From Beaufortia kweichowensis (lineage: Eukaryota; Chordata; Actinopteri; Cypriniformes; Gastromyzontidae): a stretch of 64,000 bases of DNA. This document shows positions 11,372 to 23,961 of this stretch, one piece after another. The notes beneath the pieces were generated by a model. It did no database searches, was not told the origin of the DNA, and worked only from the letters and a program-made list of their open reading frames with translations. The DNA is taken from positions 12,200,881-12,264,880 of the forward strand of contig CM032797.1 of the NCBI GenBank assembly GCA_019155185.1, given 5' to 3'. The translations under genes were made by a program, and so were the position numbers. Each line of letters opens with the position of its first letter. Position 1 is the first letter of the stretch.

Positions 11372-12810
11372 ATGGCGAGCTTGTTGGGCGAAACGCTGTT
11401 TGAGATCGGCGGACAGGGTCCTGCACCTATAAAGGACTATTTCCACTTTGAGATAAGACGATCTGAGGTTCGCAGAGCTTTTAATTGTTGAAATGAGTTT
11501 TTATTCGTAGTGTGTTTTTAAACTCTAGCGTGTTTTGGCTCCAGCCAACTGTGTGTTAAAGTTACACTTTTCAATTAATCATTTGTTAATGCATTAGCTA
11601 ACATTAACCAACGATGAAGAGCAGTTAAGTGTATTAGTCTTTAGTAGTCTTACCGATGTTTTGGTTTATTCGTGTTATTGTGCATTGACTAATGTTAACA
11701 GATACAACTATTTGATTTTAAATATTAGCAAAAGTTGAAATGAACATCTACTAGCTTAATAACTGCTGTAGAAGTATTGCTCCTTGTTAGTTCATACTAT
11801 CTAGTGTAGTTTACTAATGACACCTTATTGTATACTGTTACAGTTTCCTCTGTGTTCTTATGTGGGCTGCTAAATAAAAGTTGAGATATTAATGGTGTTA
11901 CTGCAATTTAAATAATTGCCAATTAAATGAAATAAATGTTGTTGTAGAGATCAAACTGTGCTGTGGTAGTTATAATTATAGAGTTGTACGCAGTTACAGA
12001 ATACATTATAATTGTGAATCATTCTTCACAGGTTATATGGAGATGGTGGAAGATTTCTCTGAGAATGGACTGCAGGAACACAAAACCAGGAGAACTGAGA
12101 AAATCGCATGAAGAATATTTAGAAGACACCCATCTGCAAAGTAAATGGGGATAAATTTAGTTTGCAATTGTAGGCTATTGTGCTACTGAGCTTAATGGCC
12201 TGCATCGTTAATAATTCAAACATCGTGGATCTGCTTCCAAACAAAGCTGTTTTCTTGCTTGTTAAATTACAAAATTTATTAAACAATCCCACTGCTCTCA
12301 TTCAGGTCAAGTGGCCATGGTATTTGGTCCTCACGTTCTGCAGTACTCCAAAAACCTATGCCAGGGCCAATATGATTACATCATCCGTCTCCCCAACTCT
12401 TTACTATTCAACATCATGGCCCATTTGAACCTTGAAGACATTTCAAGTCTTTCAAGCACCTGCCGTAGGTTTAGAGAGGTAAGCCCTTTTATAACCTTAA
12501 TAAGTATTGCATTTATTTCTAATATATAGCCTGTTCTGCAATATTAATCCTGTTAATTACGTTTTTTGTTGTACAGCTTTGTAACTCAGAAGAGTTCTGG
12601 GAGCAGACAGTAAGAAATCATTGGGGTACTCTCAATCCTTCAGTAGAAGCTTTGGCTAAGGATGTTGGCTGGAGGACAGTTTTCTTTACCAACAAGCTGC
12701 AGCTGCAGATGCAGATTAGCCGACGGAAGCAGAAGGAGAATCAGTCCTGTGAGGATGAGGAAAAACAGAGTTGCCCTTCACAACCTTTGGAGGAAGAAGG
12801 CTTGAGCTGA
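11372..12810 (+). CDS. fbxo36: F-box only protein 36
   Basis: Four exons (11372-11467, 12032-12140, 12306-12478, 12577-12810) encode 203 residues; human FBXO36 has 188. The product begins MASLLGETLFEIGGQGP and carries VIWRWWKISLR, which match the human protein closely. The F-box follows at about residues 90-135 (LPNSLLFNIMAHLNLEDISSLSSTCRRFREL) and the end is TVFFTNKLQLQMQISRRKQK with an acidic tail. F-box proteins bind SKP1 and present substrates to the SCF ubiquitin ligase; the substrates of this one are not established. The start at 11372 is chosen because it aligns with the family start. An upstream in-frame ATG at 11345 would add nine residues. Confidence 0.95.
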
Positions 12811-13210
12811 AAAACATTTTAGGCTTTTACAAAGCTACTTGAAGATTTCTCTTTTTTCATTTAAAAACAGTGTACAGTTCCTTTTCATTTGTTTTACATT
12901 TAGCTATTCAAACTGTTTAATTTCCTTAAATATGAAAAGATCTTATAACAATATACCAGTCGTGAGTTAAAAGATTGTTACTTTCACATTTCTGACATGT
13001 TCTTGCACTCTGTACATATATAAATCAATTCTTGACTTTATTGAGCAGACAGTCCAGTCATGTCTCCCACTATTCCAACACTGCTGTTCTGTGTGGAGAT
13101 GCCAGTTAGTGTTAACTGCATCCTATAAGGGCTTATGATCGAAAGATTTATGTCATTCTGAATATTCGTTAACCTCACCTGTCACGTTTTTGATAAAAAT
13201 ATATTTCAAT

Positions 13211-13216
13211 AATAAA
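13211..13216 (+). terminator. Poly(A) signal, fbxo36
   Basis: AATAAA lies about 400 bases after the stop codon of fbxo36 and is the first clear signal on this strand. Confidence 0.55.
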
Positions 13217-13259
13217 ATAGTAAATCAGTATTTATTTATTACCTGATTCTTTTATTTAA

Positions 13260-13332
13260 TGTTGAATGCTCTCTCATGTGTAAGTCGCTGTGGAAAAAAG
13301 CGTCTGCTAAATGCATAAATATAAATGTAATT
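13260..13332 (+). repeat. SINE/L2-type 3' tail
   Basis: The phrase TGTAAGTCGCTGTGG, then AAAAGCGTCTGCTAAATGCA and a short AT-rich tail (AAATATAAATGTAA), is the 3' tail shared by many teleost SINEs and L2-like LINEs. A second copy is at 32440-32470. Confidence 0.7.
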
Positions 13333-13766
13333 ATATTTGGAAAATAAAATCCTTTAATGATAACAATATAAACATGACAACAAACACCATCATTAGCTTA
13401 ACAATCATTAGACCAGAAAAATTCAACCATATCAATGCCAAATTGCTCACTGATCATGGTAAATAGCTGTATGAATGAGATGAAAATCGAAGGTTACATG
13501 TGTTTAAATCACATATTGCTCTTATATTAATGTCATGTGGCTTTGTGTGACAGCGTTGAAAAACTATATATGTGGGGGGATGTTCAAAAATCTGACACTC
13601 TGTGACTAGCGGCTGCAGGTGAGATGCTTCTCTTGTGAATAAGCAGAGATAGAGAGAAAAGCCAGAGAGCCTAAAGGGAGAAGTGAAGGACAAAGCAGTC
13701 ATTTTTGCTCTAGTCAGGTTTAAAGAAAGAGATAACAATCATCACACTAAGCAACGAGTATCAACA

Positions 13767-15302
13767 ATGACTAATAACAGTGATCGGGATGATTTCAATA
13801 TTGTGCTTCAAACAGGTGAGTGAATATCTCCCTTTTTCAAATTATAGGGCAGCTTTACAGTTTTTGTAAGATTGTACATCTGTTTTTCACACACACAGTT
13901 ATATAGTTTTTTCTTTGCAGGTTGTAAACCTGCACTGTATATAACAGTGTGTGTGACAAATCAAAATCTTGAATCTTGTTTATCAAACCTCTTGTGAGAT
14001 TTAATTATCTTTAACCCATATTCATTTGTTGTTTTAACACAGCATCATGTCTATCCATCCCTGTTCACGATGTACACTATTGTCATGACTGTCAGTTTAA
14101 TAAAATATTTAATTCCTGTTACTCGCCGAATTACTTTAATCTGAATGTTTCGTTTCAAGATAATAAATGAGAACATCCATCTTCACTTTTCATGTGAAAT
14201 CCAGTTACACTGCCTAGTTCTTATTATCTATTTAACTTTTTCCTCAGGGTTCAGTAGCTCCAGTCTAGTTGAGGACACAAAGCTTTTGGAGACCGGGAAA
14301 GCTATTGTCCATTTTGGAGCTTTCATTGTCACCGGTCTCTTCACCTTCCTCATCATAGCCATTGTGCGGGACTCCCCGGAGCTGCGTCAAAACCCTCGCT
14401 ACGTCCTGTTGTGTCAGCACTGTATTTGCGTGACCAGCTTCAACATCATGGGCGTGGTGGTGCACGGTTTACGCAGCCTCCGCTGGTCAGTCTCTCGAAT
14501 CACCTGCTGGATCCTCTTTGACCTGCAGGTAGTGATGGCACGAGGTCTGATGATCACCCTCACACTGATGTCTGTGAGCTGCTGTCTCTCTATTTGCATG
14601 CCACTCCGTTACCCGGTCCTGATCCAGCGCTTCCGCCACTGGGTAATGCTGGGCTCTTGTGCCCTTGCCCTATTCAACCCTGTTGTGTTTACTTTCCTAG
14701 CCTGCGTTCGCTTCCCGTGGGACTATGTGATTGGAAAGGACAGCAAGTGCTCAACAGCTTTGGAAGGGACGGCTTGCATTGTCAGTGCTTTAATACAACT
14801 GTCGTTGCTGGTTATGCTTATTATCGGAAGCTATGTAATGATTTACCTGGAGGGCAGGCGTGCCGGCCATTTCACGCACTCCAACAGTAAGGGCCGCCAC
14901 ACCATCCTCATCCATTTCCTGCAGATGAGCTTGCACATTCTCCCCTCTGTCATCTTCATCTCCCGGCATCCGGAGAGACTAGCTGTGGCACTGGTGCTTT
15001 TTGTTGTCTTTTGCTCTGCACAGTCATTGAGTCCTGTGGTGTTTGGCCTGCGCTGCAAAGAGCTCTCCAAGGAGATGCCACATTTTCTACCGTGCTATCA
15101 GGGTACCTGTGGGGGCTGCGGTCACATGGGGAGCACGGATAACACCAGCACTGGGACAGTAACTAGTGCATGCACTGGAGTCAGTATAGAGACCAACACC
15201 CCCACCTGTATGGCCACCGGCACCCTGTCTGTAGCTATCACAGAGCCTGAGGGTGAGGAGAAAGAGACGGAGGAGAATCCCATCACAGAATTAACCGTAT
15301 AA
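13767..15302 (+). CDS. GPR148/odorant receptor 131-like seven-transmembrane receptor
   Basis: Two coding exons (13767-13815 and 14248-15302) encode 367 residues; the short first exon joins in phase 1 to give MTNNSDRDDFNIVLQTG then FSSSSLVED. There is one N-terminal sequon (NNS). Seven hydrophobic segments start near AIVHFGAFIVTGLFTFLIIA (TM1). TM1 is followed by LRQNPRYVLL, and TM6 is preceded by RHTILIHFLQMSLHILP; both motifs resemble human GPR148 and the fish OR131-2-type receptors. The TM3/ECL2 cysteine pair is present (ITCWILF, SKCSTAL). Class A landmarks are altered: the DRY position reads SCC before LSICMPLRYP, and NPxxY reads SPVVF. The cytoplasmic tail is long and Thr/Cys/Gly-rich, then acidic. 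Ligand is unknown. A single-exon open frame also extends upstream of 14248, but the spliced start is more plausible. Confidence 0.8.
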
Positions 15303-15645
15303 GTGTTTTACATACAATTCTTGGACATCGCTGTCATATCACACCTATTGTATAAAACACATTTGTGGTAGCCATCTAATTCTTACTATATAAACTGAGC
15401 TCTGCTTTCATTTTGTATTGCCACAGTGTAAATCTCACAATGCAAAAACAATAACTTTTTTTTTATCTTTCCGGGGTTTCAAGATTTTATTTTATTTTCA
15501 AGATTCAAATTCCAAGGTTTCAAACTTAGCCTACACCATTGTTGGTGTAATCATACTATCATACCATGATTCTTATGTAAAATTATCTGCATTATCTGAT
15601 GCATACTATATTTCATGTAATGTTCTAACAAAATTTTACTTTTAA

Positions 15646-15651
15646 AATAAA
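15646..15651 (+). terminator. Poly(A) signal, GPCR gene
   Basis: AATAAA about 345 bases after the stop, within AT-rich DNA. Confidence 0.5.
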
Positions 15652-17889
15652 AAGTACAAATAGTAAACCTGTACACTGTAGAAAATGTGAAATCCCTTCA
15701 ACAGTTCCATCTAAAGTTTTACATTTTGCACAACTCTCAATTATAAATTGTGGCAATAGTTAATGTACAAATGTTCAAGCCTTTGATCGAGCCAAATGAA
15801 AAAGTTTTAAAACTTATTTAAGATGCAACATAGTCACTAGAAAATTGTTTTACAGTAATAGTAAAGTCAGTAATTAATTAAGTTAAAATTAAGTGGTAAG
15901 GAATTTTCTGTCAATTAATTGTATTGTTTAAATATTGTTTAAGTCTGTTTAACTCTCTGTGATCTGACCTATGAAGCCATATAATTGCAAAACCCAACAT
16001 ACGCACAACATGAAGACATACAGATGTCTTTAAGTACTTATTTTATATTAATTCACAGGCAATTGTGAAATAACATTAACATGTAAAGCCAAAACAGACT
16101 GTTTACTTTATGTATATTATATGTACTATATTTACATATTCATGTGTGAAAAAATCTGAAAGCTTTGAATGTTGTAATTAATAATATGCATACATATGCT
16201 TATTTCAGATTATACATATTTATGTTTATTAAGAATCAATAATAAACATTCGTTTGAAAATAAGAACTGTATGTGAATTTGAGTGAACTGCAAACATTTA
16301 ATGATCAGACAGCACTAAACATGCCTGTGAGTCACAAAAGTGAGATAGCAAATCGTTTTACGGACGTCACGTTCATATTTATGTCTTATTAATGAAACCT
16401 CTCCATTTACTCCTTTTATCTATATCATACAGGGCAGATGTAGCTACTACTGCAGGAAAAGCAATTAACTTTAATCTTGTGTAATTGATTTGTCCTAAAT
16501 TGGAGTAAATTGCTCTCATCCTATAAGTTTTTTAAGAACTCATAGCTGCCATGACTTCATACATGGGCATCGGAAGTAAAACCAAATTTGTGCAGGATAC
16601 CTTCATTCAGACCAGTACTGCTTTGTTGTTCAGATTGTATGCATAGATGCCTTGATGGTAACTGATCCTTGGTGACTGACTCCTGATCCTGATATAAACA
16701 AAAACATCTGTGTCTTCTCGTCACACCACCTTTATGTGTTTATTCCTGGCCATGAGTCTATCCTTCACCATGGCTTCTTCATATGCAACAACCCAATATT
16801 TAACACCAGGTGCACCGAACAGGTCTTGTAACCATCAATAGAACCACATTAGCATTTTTTGTCCTAAACACAATCCACCTAAGAAACATGATAGGTGATG
16901 GCAAGACGACGCATGCATTTATTGAACAGGAGGGCAAATACACAAAAGCATTTTTTTTGCTTCATCTATACTTTTACAGCATTTATATGTACAGCATTTT
17001 AGGACCCAAAATCGATAGAACCACAAAATATAACAAAACTATTTATATTTAAATATTTAGGAATCATGTTTGATGCGTGATAGTTGCTTTCTAATATAGC
17101 TGGTAAATGTTCGCGATACATTTATCCAGTAGATGGCAGTGCACCGTGTGACATGTCACAACATCAGGACAACTTGTAGCAACTGTAGCATGCGCATTAC
17201 TAAAAACTAAAAACAAACTAACTACAGTCTGCACTTTTGTGGCGCTGGCATACCAAGAAAGTTTGGAAAACTTGCCAATTAAGAAGCCTGGTGGGATAAC
17301 GTTACAGAAATCTTAAAATAAGATCTAACAAGTTTCCATGGTAACAGACAGACAAGATTGGATTGAAAAGTTACTGCAATGTGAGTTAAGAAGAACTGTC
17401 AAATTTAGTGGTAGTTCTTAATAGGATCCTCAGAAAACTCACCCTGGTTACTTAAAAAAAAGATTTTTCTGAATGTTTCTAAAAAACAGCCGCAGTATCC
17501 CAAACACCGCATATGCTGATGACCAGTGGGCAGGTGGTGACAGAAATCATGTTAAAGAGAAAATAATTGTCCCAGTTGTAATTTGTGCAAGTGACCTGCT
17601 GATCTGTTCGGTACTTTGTGTCTGTGGGTTAAAAAGCAGATGGGGGATTGTGAGTCCGTTCTCCCTCCACCACCTCCATAATCCTCTTCTGTATAAGGAG
17701 GTGATCTCTAGGTGAGGCAAGGCAATCTTTTTGCCATGAAGGGCAGAAATGGTTTCCTACTGATGTAAAATCAAGAGGGAATATCTGTTTGAAGCAAAAT
17801 TACTGTTCTGACTATGTGTTTTGTTATGTCCTTTAACTATAAACCTAATTTTAAACCTTAAACCTTACAATAACTTTTATATAAAATTT

Positions 17890-17934
17890 GACATTTTAAC
17901 ATTTTTTAACATTTTAACATTATAACATTTTTAA
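17890..17934. repeat. AACATTTT-type short tandem repeat
   Basis: About five imperfect copies of an 8-12 base AT-rich unit containing ACATTTT in a row. Low-complexity sequence. Confidence 0.6.
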
Positions 17935-19327
17935 TAAAATTTGTATGTATTGCCATGGTAACGTTTGGTTGAGCAGCTTTATGTACACCTCAGTGTACAT
18001 AAATGAAACACCCTCCCCCACTTTCATAATCATTGGACACTTTTTGTGTGGATTAATTTATATCATCTTAACTTTAATGAACTGAATTAGCTTACACCGA
18101 TTCATAGCCTTAGATAAATAGATATAGTGATCCTTCCTTACAAGAAAACAAAATGTTATATAGGCCAAACATTTTAAGCGTGTAAATACATCTTGTCCAT
18201 ACTCTTGTCCTGAAAATACTTCTAGGGAACATTGAATACTTCACCAAAAAATACGTTTTAAGGTCTTCATTTATATATTTTGTAAAATTTTTTTGTATGA
18301 AGTCAGCTTGAAAAGACAGAAAAAACTGAGACAGCCTAAATTCATAAGTGGCAGTGGCAATATGTGAAAGATGTAATCTGGACTTTGAGAAGTAGAAAAG
18401 TTTAGAAACTGTAAACATGCTATAAGATAAAGATGAGTTTATTTATCAATTAACCCATAATAACAATAATAATAAGATTTTATTGTAGCTTTGCTGGCCA
18501 ATTGCTAATAAAGTGAGCATGCATACTTTTTCAAATATAAGTGTTAGAATTAATGTGATGTGATTACTTGGAAAAAAGACAGAAAGAAAGTAGAAAGCAG
18601 AAATGAACAGAACCTTTATTGAAAAAACTGGTGTGTAATCTTGTCAAAGCAGGTTTCTCATCTCACACATTTTTAAGAAAACATAACTTTTTTATATAAC
18701 ACTTTTCTTAAGTATAATTTATTTATTTTTTCAGAAAATTTGAAAGACATTTGAACAAATCAATTTATTTCTCATTGATAATGTCAGCTGCTATTTGATC
18801 CATTCTGTAGTATTTAGTCTGGCAACTGACTGTTGCCCTGTAAACAACAGAAGAAAGTTTTAGTGCATCCTGCTGGTCTCAGCATTTTGTACATTTCATG
18901 CTGAGCTGTTAGCTCCCACATTTTCTCTCCTCTCATCGTATCACCGTTTATGTTTAGACAACAGAGCCCAATGGCCAACCATTAGGTACCGCTTTGCATC
19001 TGCCTAAATATAGCCAGCACTAAAGCTTCTTAGTGGGAGAACCCTCTTATAAGTTCCTTTCCTTGAATAGTAGCTGAGTACAGACCATACAAATATACTT
19101 AAGTGAAAATCCCTTGCAGGTATTTAATTCTAAATAAGTAATTACTGGGTAGTCAGTGTGCCTTGGTTCGCAGGTGCTTAAGTCTTAGTGGCTCATTTGT
19201 GCCCTGGCTTTGAACAGAGGTGGACACGAACGCACTGACCGCTGGCAGTAGCATCTAGCCTGATAGCTCTGAGAAGTCAGAGAAGCTTTCATTTCTCAGG
19301 GACAAGTAACCCAAAACAGCCGCCAAA

Positions 19328-22300
19328 ATGTGTGACATGGCGGGACTCGATAACCTGGTGGCCAACACGGCCTACCTGAAAGCCCAAGGAGGAGATGACA
19401 AAGAGATGAAAAAACGTAGACGAAGTCTATCTCTGCCCAAGCCGGAGCAATGCGCAGCGCTAAGATTAAATCTGGAAAAGGATTTTGACTCTCTCTGCGA
19501 TAAACAGCCTATGGGAAAGAGGTTCTTCCGCCAGTTTCTTGATCAAGCAGGACCCGAGTGTGTTGCTGCTGCCGAATTTCTGGATGATCTGAATGATTGG
19601 GAATTGTCAGAGGCTGCTGCTAAAGACAAGGCCCGTACAAATATCATTAATAAATTCTGCAAGGATGGTTCCAAGAGCTCCCTCACCTTTCTGACTGGAG
19701 ATGTTGCCACCAAGTGCAAGGCAGTCACTGACAAAGATTTCGAGGAGGTGATGGCACAGGTGAAGGAAGCCACCAATGAGTTTTTCAAAGGCAAACCGTT
19801 TACAGATTACCAGGCGAGCCCGTTCTTTGACAAGTTTCTGCAGTGGAAAGAATATGAGAAACAGCCCATCACTGACAAATACTTCTATGAATTCAGGACA
19901 CTTGGAAAGGGTGGATTTGGTGAGGTAGGTAGTATTATTGACAAAATACTGACAAAATCAACCTGATAATAAAGATGAGCACATACCCTTGTCTCTACAG
20001 ACCAAAAAAATAAATATGTAATCTCTCAAAGTTTTTGGCTGACCGTGTTGATTGCATTTCATCCAGGTTTGTGCAGTACAGGTGAAAAACACCGGTCAGA
20101 TGTATGCCTGCAAGAAGCTATGCAAGAAGCGTCTAAAGAAGAAACATGGTGAGAAAATGGCCCTGTTGGAAAAGAAGATCTTGGAGAGGGTCAACAGCCC
20201 GTTCGTTGTCAGCCTGGCTTATGCGTATGACACCAAGACCCATCTCTGCCTGGTCATGAGCTTGATGAATGGAGGTGATCTCAAGTATCACATCTATAAC
20301 ATTGGAGAGAAAGGCATCGAAATGAATCGGATCATCTATTACACAGCTCAGATCTGTACCGGGATGCTGCACCTTCATGCCATGGACATTGTGTATCGTG
20401 ACATGAAGCCTGAGAATGTGCTGTTGGATAGCCAGGGTCAATGTCGTCTTTCAGATCTTGGTCTTGCTGTTGAGATTCCAGTTGGAAAATCCACCAGTCA
20501 AAAGGTCAGTTAATCATCTTTATTCAAATAATATAGAGAACACATGGCAAGTATAGCGCTATCAAACTAAATTTCCATAAGCAAAAGATCAAATTAGAAC
20601 AGATGTGGAATTGTGAATTTAAAAAGTTAATTGTGGTAGGGGGGATAATTAGTCATAATAGTTAGTGAATAATGTACACTTATGAATTTTATTCATTTAT
20701 TTTTATCAAAAGTGACTCAAAAATGAGGAAAATCACACTTATGAAATATACAATCTTTAAAAGTTTAGGTCAACTTCAAATAATGTTTTCCATGATCTTA
20801 AAAACCTTCTGAAGTGATTCGAAGGGCTGTGCTTAAATTTCAGATTAATTTTGCAGTTTTAAAGAAATATAGTCTGCAAACATATTCATTATTTTGTTAC
20901 TGAAACCATTTTGAAAATAGATGCTTTGTTTTGGACCAAATAATAAGCCCAGTGTAAATGGAAACTCCTTCAGTACTGAAAAAAGAAACATTTTTCATTT
21001 TGTAAAGAAACATTTACATTTTTATGCACACTTTACTTCGAAAATGTTTTAATATTACTTAGTATTAAAACAATTCCCATAATTACATTTGTGTTATTTC
21101 ATCATTTTAATGGGTTTACTATTATTCTAAAATGTAGAAAATAAAAAATAAAGTAAAAATATGAATAAAGAATGTGACCCTTAACCTTTGAATGGAAGTG
21201 TATAATGCCAAGGTTATACAGTAGCAACAATGCTACAATACAAAGTACAAAAGCTAGAGATGCACTATCACAAGGGAGAGTCAATGCTTTCAGTCTTTTT
21301 AAAGACTGTATGGATGTTCACTTTCAATATTAGTGCCATAGGATTGTTCATATTTTATATGACAAATCCAGGGTATTACTATAGTGTTAGCATTGTGCCA
21401 GTTATATAATTCTTGGTCATCTTTTTCCAGCTACACCAATCATGGGCAAGCAAACCCTAAAAACTGCATAGTTATACAAGACATGCAATTAGCTGCAGTG
21501 TCCTCATCTGCACCTTTAACTTTAAGTCCTTCCCACAGACTGAGCTTGAATAGACTGTACAGATCCATTAAAGGCTGTCAGAATATTATCCTGTTGTAAA
21601 GGAATAAAACAAGTACAAACCCTGTAGCTATTTTAATGTTTAATATCATAGTGCAATATGACTGTAAATGAACTGGATAGTAACACGATTGGGAAGCTTC
21701 TTAACAGCAAGCTCCAAACATACACTCCTAAAAATAAAGGTTCACAATGCCATAAAAGAAATATTTTTGGCTGAATGGTAAAAACCTTTCTGTTTCATGA
21801 AGCATTCGGTTCTTTAGACTAAATGTAAGATAGAAATGGTTCGTTCTAAGAAGAACTGACTAAAAGGTTCTTTGGGAACCAAAGATGGTTCTTCATCATC
21901 GCTGTGAAGAACCTTTTAAAACACCTTTATTTTTAAGAGTGTGTTTGGTGATATTATTGAAGAAGAGCAAAAAATGAGTGTTTTTGACTGAGCAGAGAAA
22001 AATTTCTAAGATGGTTCCAAACAAAAAGATAGCTTTCAAAAAGCTTCTCAGTTAAAAACCCACGTTTAGTGCTTGATACTGTACATACAATTTGAAAGAC
22101 TAGGTAAATTAAATATTTGCAGTATTTATGTTTAAGAACATTGTTGTTTTACTTCAAAACATAAAAGTTAAATTACTTTCCAAGTTACATTCTAAGGATA
22201 CAATCTATTTGACAAATATTATAACATTAGGAAGCCAAGACTTGCTCATTTTTGATGTATGCATCAAATGTTAAAATGAAACTTTCATGTGTGACCCTAA

Positions 22301-23961
22301 GCTTATTATGGAGTGACCTTCTTGAGTCCTCAATGCAGGTTGAAGCCCAAGCTGAACCACCAGGGGTTTGGTTGGCTTTACAATCCTGATCCTCTTAGAA
22401 AGACTTACACAAATCTGTCTCTGATCGTACTGCCAAAGGCAGATGAAAGCACTGCATTATGTGTTGCGTTGTATCTGAATCTTGATTTGTTCACAAACTT
22501 TTTTGACATCGCAGAGGCTCCATTTTTTCCAGTTTCAGATGTTCCAACTTTAATGCCATGACCCAACAGTTTATTCTGTGGAACCATACAATATGTACAG
22601 CTATTACCTAAATTATCCTAAAACTGAGACGTTGACAGAGTCTTCCTCTCTTGCTAGCTTGGTTCCTTACAGTATGTTAGTCAAGCATAATGACTGTCTA
22701 TCCTCTCATGTTATCATTATATTTAAACTTGACTGAGTCTAACCCTGTCAATTTCAACATCCTGTTACAGTTCTTTGCATTTATCACTTCATGCTCAAAT
22801 GAAATTACCAGTGTCTAAGAAAACAACAACTTCCATGTTTTTTGCTCAGAATGACACTATAAGACAATGCAAAGGCAAACATTCAGAGCCTAAGAACGGC
22901 TATTTTTACGTAAGTAGACAGTCAAGTTCATCACAGTGGATCGGCACATGACTTCTGACAGGTAGTAGAGGATTATGATTAAGCCTTTTCTATCTGGCAA
23001 AGTGAGGAGCTGAGGTAAGTGGAATAGATAGGGTAGTGCTTACATAAAATGATCTACTATTAAGGATTACGTTAACCTTAATAAATAAAGTTCCACAAAC
23101 CCTTTCGTACAAAGAGGTTAAATTCAATCTCATCCAACAACGCATTCCCTTGCGAAAAATTGTATAATATTGGTCCATTTGTTTAGTTCTCTACTTCAGC
23201 TTTGTTTCTTTATTCGCAGGCTGGAACGGGTGCATATATGGCACCTGAAATCCTGACTGATACTCCATACAGGACATCAGTGGATTGGTGGGCTCTAGGC
23301 TGCAGTATCTATGAAATGGTGGCTGGCTACACCCCATTTAAAGGTCCCGATTCCAAGAAGGAGAAAATAGAGAAAGAGGAGGTACAGAGGCGTATCATTA
23401 ATGAGGAACCCAAGTTTGAGCACAAGAACTTTGATGCACCTACAATAGACATCATCAAGCAGTTCCTCATTAAGAAGATAGATGAACGTCTTGGTTGCAA
23501 GTAAGTATTTCTATTCTCCTGGTCCTGTACTATGATAGTCTCCCTTTTTTCTTGATGTGTTACATGAAAACAATACTGCAAAGGGCATCAGAACAAGATC
23601 TTTTCAACAATTGTCACTGTTTCGTAGGGGTGATGATCCCAGGAAGCATGAGTGGTTCAAGTCCATCAACTTTGCTCGTTTGGAAGCTGGTCTTATCGAC
23701 CCACCTTGGGTGCCCAAACCCAACGTTGTCTACGCAAAGGATACAAGTGACATTGCAGAGTTCTCTGAAATCAAGGGTATTGAATTCGATGCTAAGGATG
23801 AGAAATTTTTCAATGAGTTCAGCACAGGTGCTATACCTATCGCCTGGCAACAGGAGATGATTGAAACCGGACTCTTCGATGAGCTCAATGACCCCAACCG
23901 GAAAGAATCGGTCGGTGGCTCAGACGACGATAAGAAATCAGGTACCTGCACGCTTTTGTGA
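19328..23961 (+). CDS. grk7: G protein-coupled receptor kinase 7 (cone opsin kinase)
   Basis: Four exons (19328-19924, 20067-20504, 23220-23500, 23628-23961) encode 549 residues. GRK7 phosphorylates light-activated cone opsins to shut off the photoresponse in outer segments. The N-terminus MCDMAGLDNLVANTAYL is the GRK receptor-docking helix, and KKRRRSLSLP puts Ser33 in the PKA site known from GRK7. An RGS-homology region (about 55-180) precedes the kinase domain, which has the glycine loop GKGGFGE, the lysine in YACKKL, YRDMKPENV (catalytic loop), DLG and APE. The C-terminus CTLL is a CaaX box predicting geranylgeranylation, which separates GRK7 from GRK4/5/6. Exon 3 is phase 2 into exon 4 (LGCK-GDDPRKHEWF). 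Fish have two GRK7 genes; length and Ser33 fit the grk7a type. Intron 2 is 2.7 kb and holds a MITE. Confidence 0.97.
21722..21942. repeat. MITE with terminal inverted repeats in grk7 intron 2
   Basis: The left end ACACTCCTAAAAATAAAGG and the right end CCTTTATTTTTAAGAGTGT are inverted copies with one mismatch. Internal GGTTCTTC and GAAGAACC phrases also pair. Length is 221 bases with no open frame, typical of a non-autonomous fish DNA element. Confidence 0.8.

Larger units (their letters stand above)
12811..13766. other. Intergenic: fbxo36 3' UTR and upstream of the GPCR gene
   Basis: Contains the fbxo36 poly(A) signal and a SINE tail, listed separately. From about 13600 to 13766 is the probable GPCR 5' UTR. 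No other gene is seen. Confidence 0.5.
15303..19327. other. Intergenic: GPCR gene to grk7
   Basis: Four kilobases, mostly AT-rich, with no convincing coding exon on either strand. It includes a short ACATTTTA-type tandem tract (17890-17934). The last few hundred bases should contain the grk7 promoter and 5' UTR; I could not identify specific photoreceptor elements with confidence. Confidence 0.5.

Noticed and set aside
14145..14247. Unspliced upstream extension of the GPCR open frame
   Set aside because: It is continuous with the main exon, but the short exon at 13767-13815 gives a better N-terminus with a sequon and a good donor, and the sequence to 14247 ends in a pyrimidine tract and AG.
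17473..17715. 80-residue open frame in the gap before grk7
   Set aside because: No similarity I recognise and no plausible exon borders. It could be conserved non-coding DNA but I cannot support a gene.
22313..22561. Open frame inside grk7 intron 2
   Set aside because: The grk7 kinase domain is complete and in phase without it, and the peptide has no known motif.
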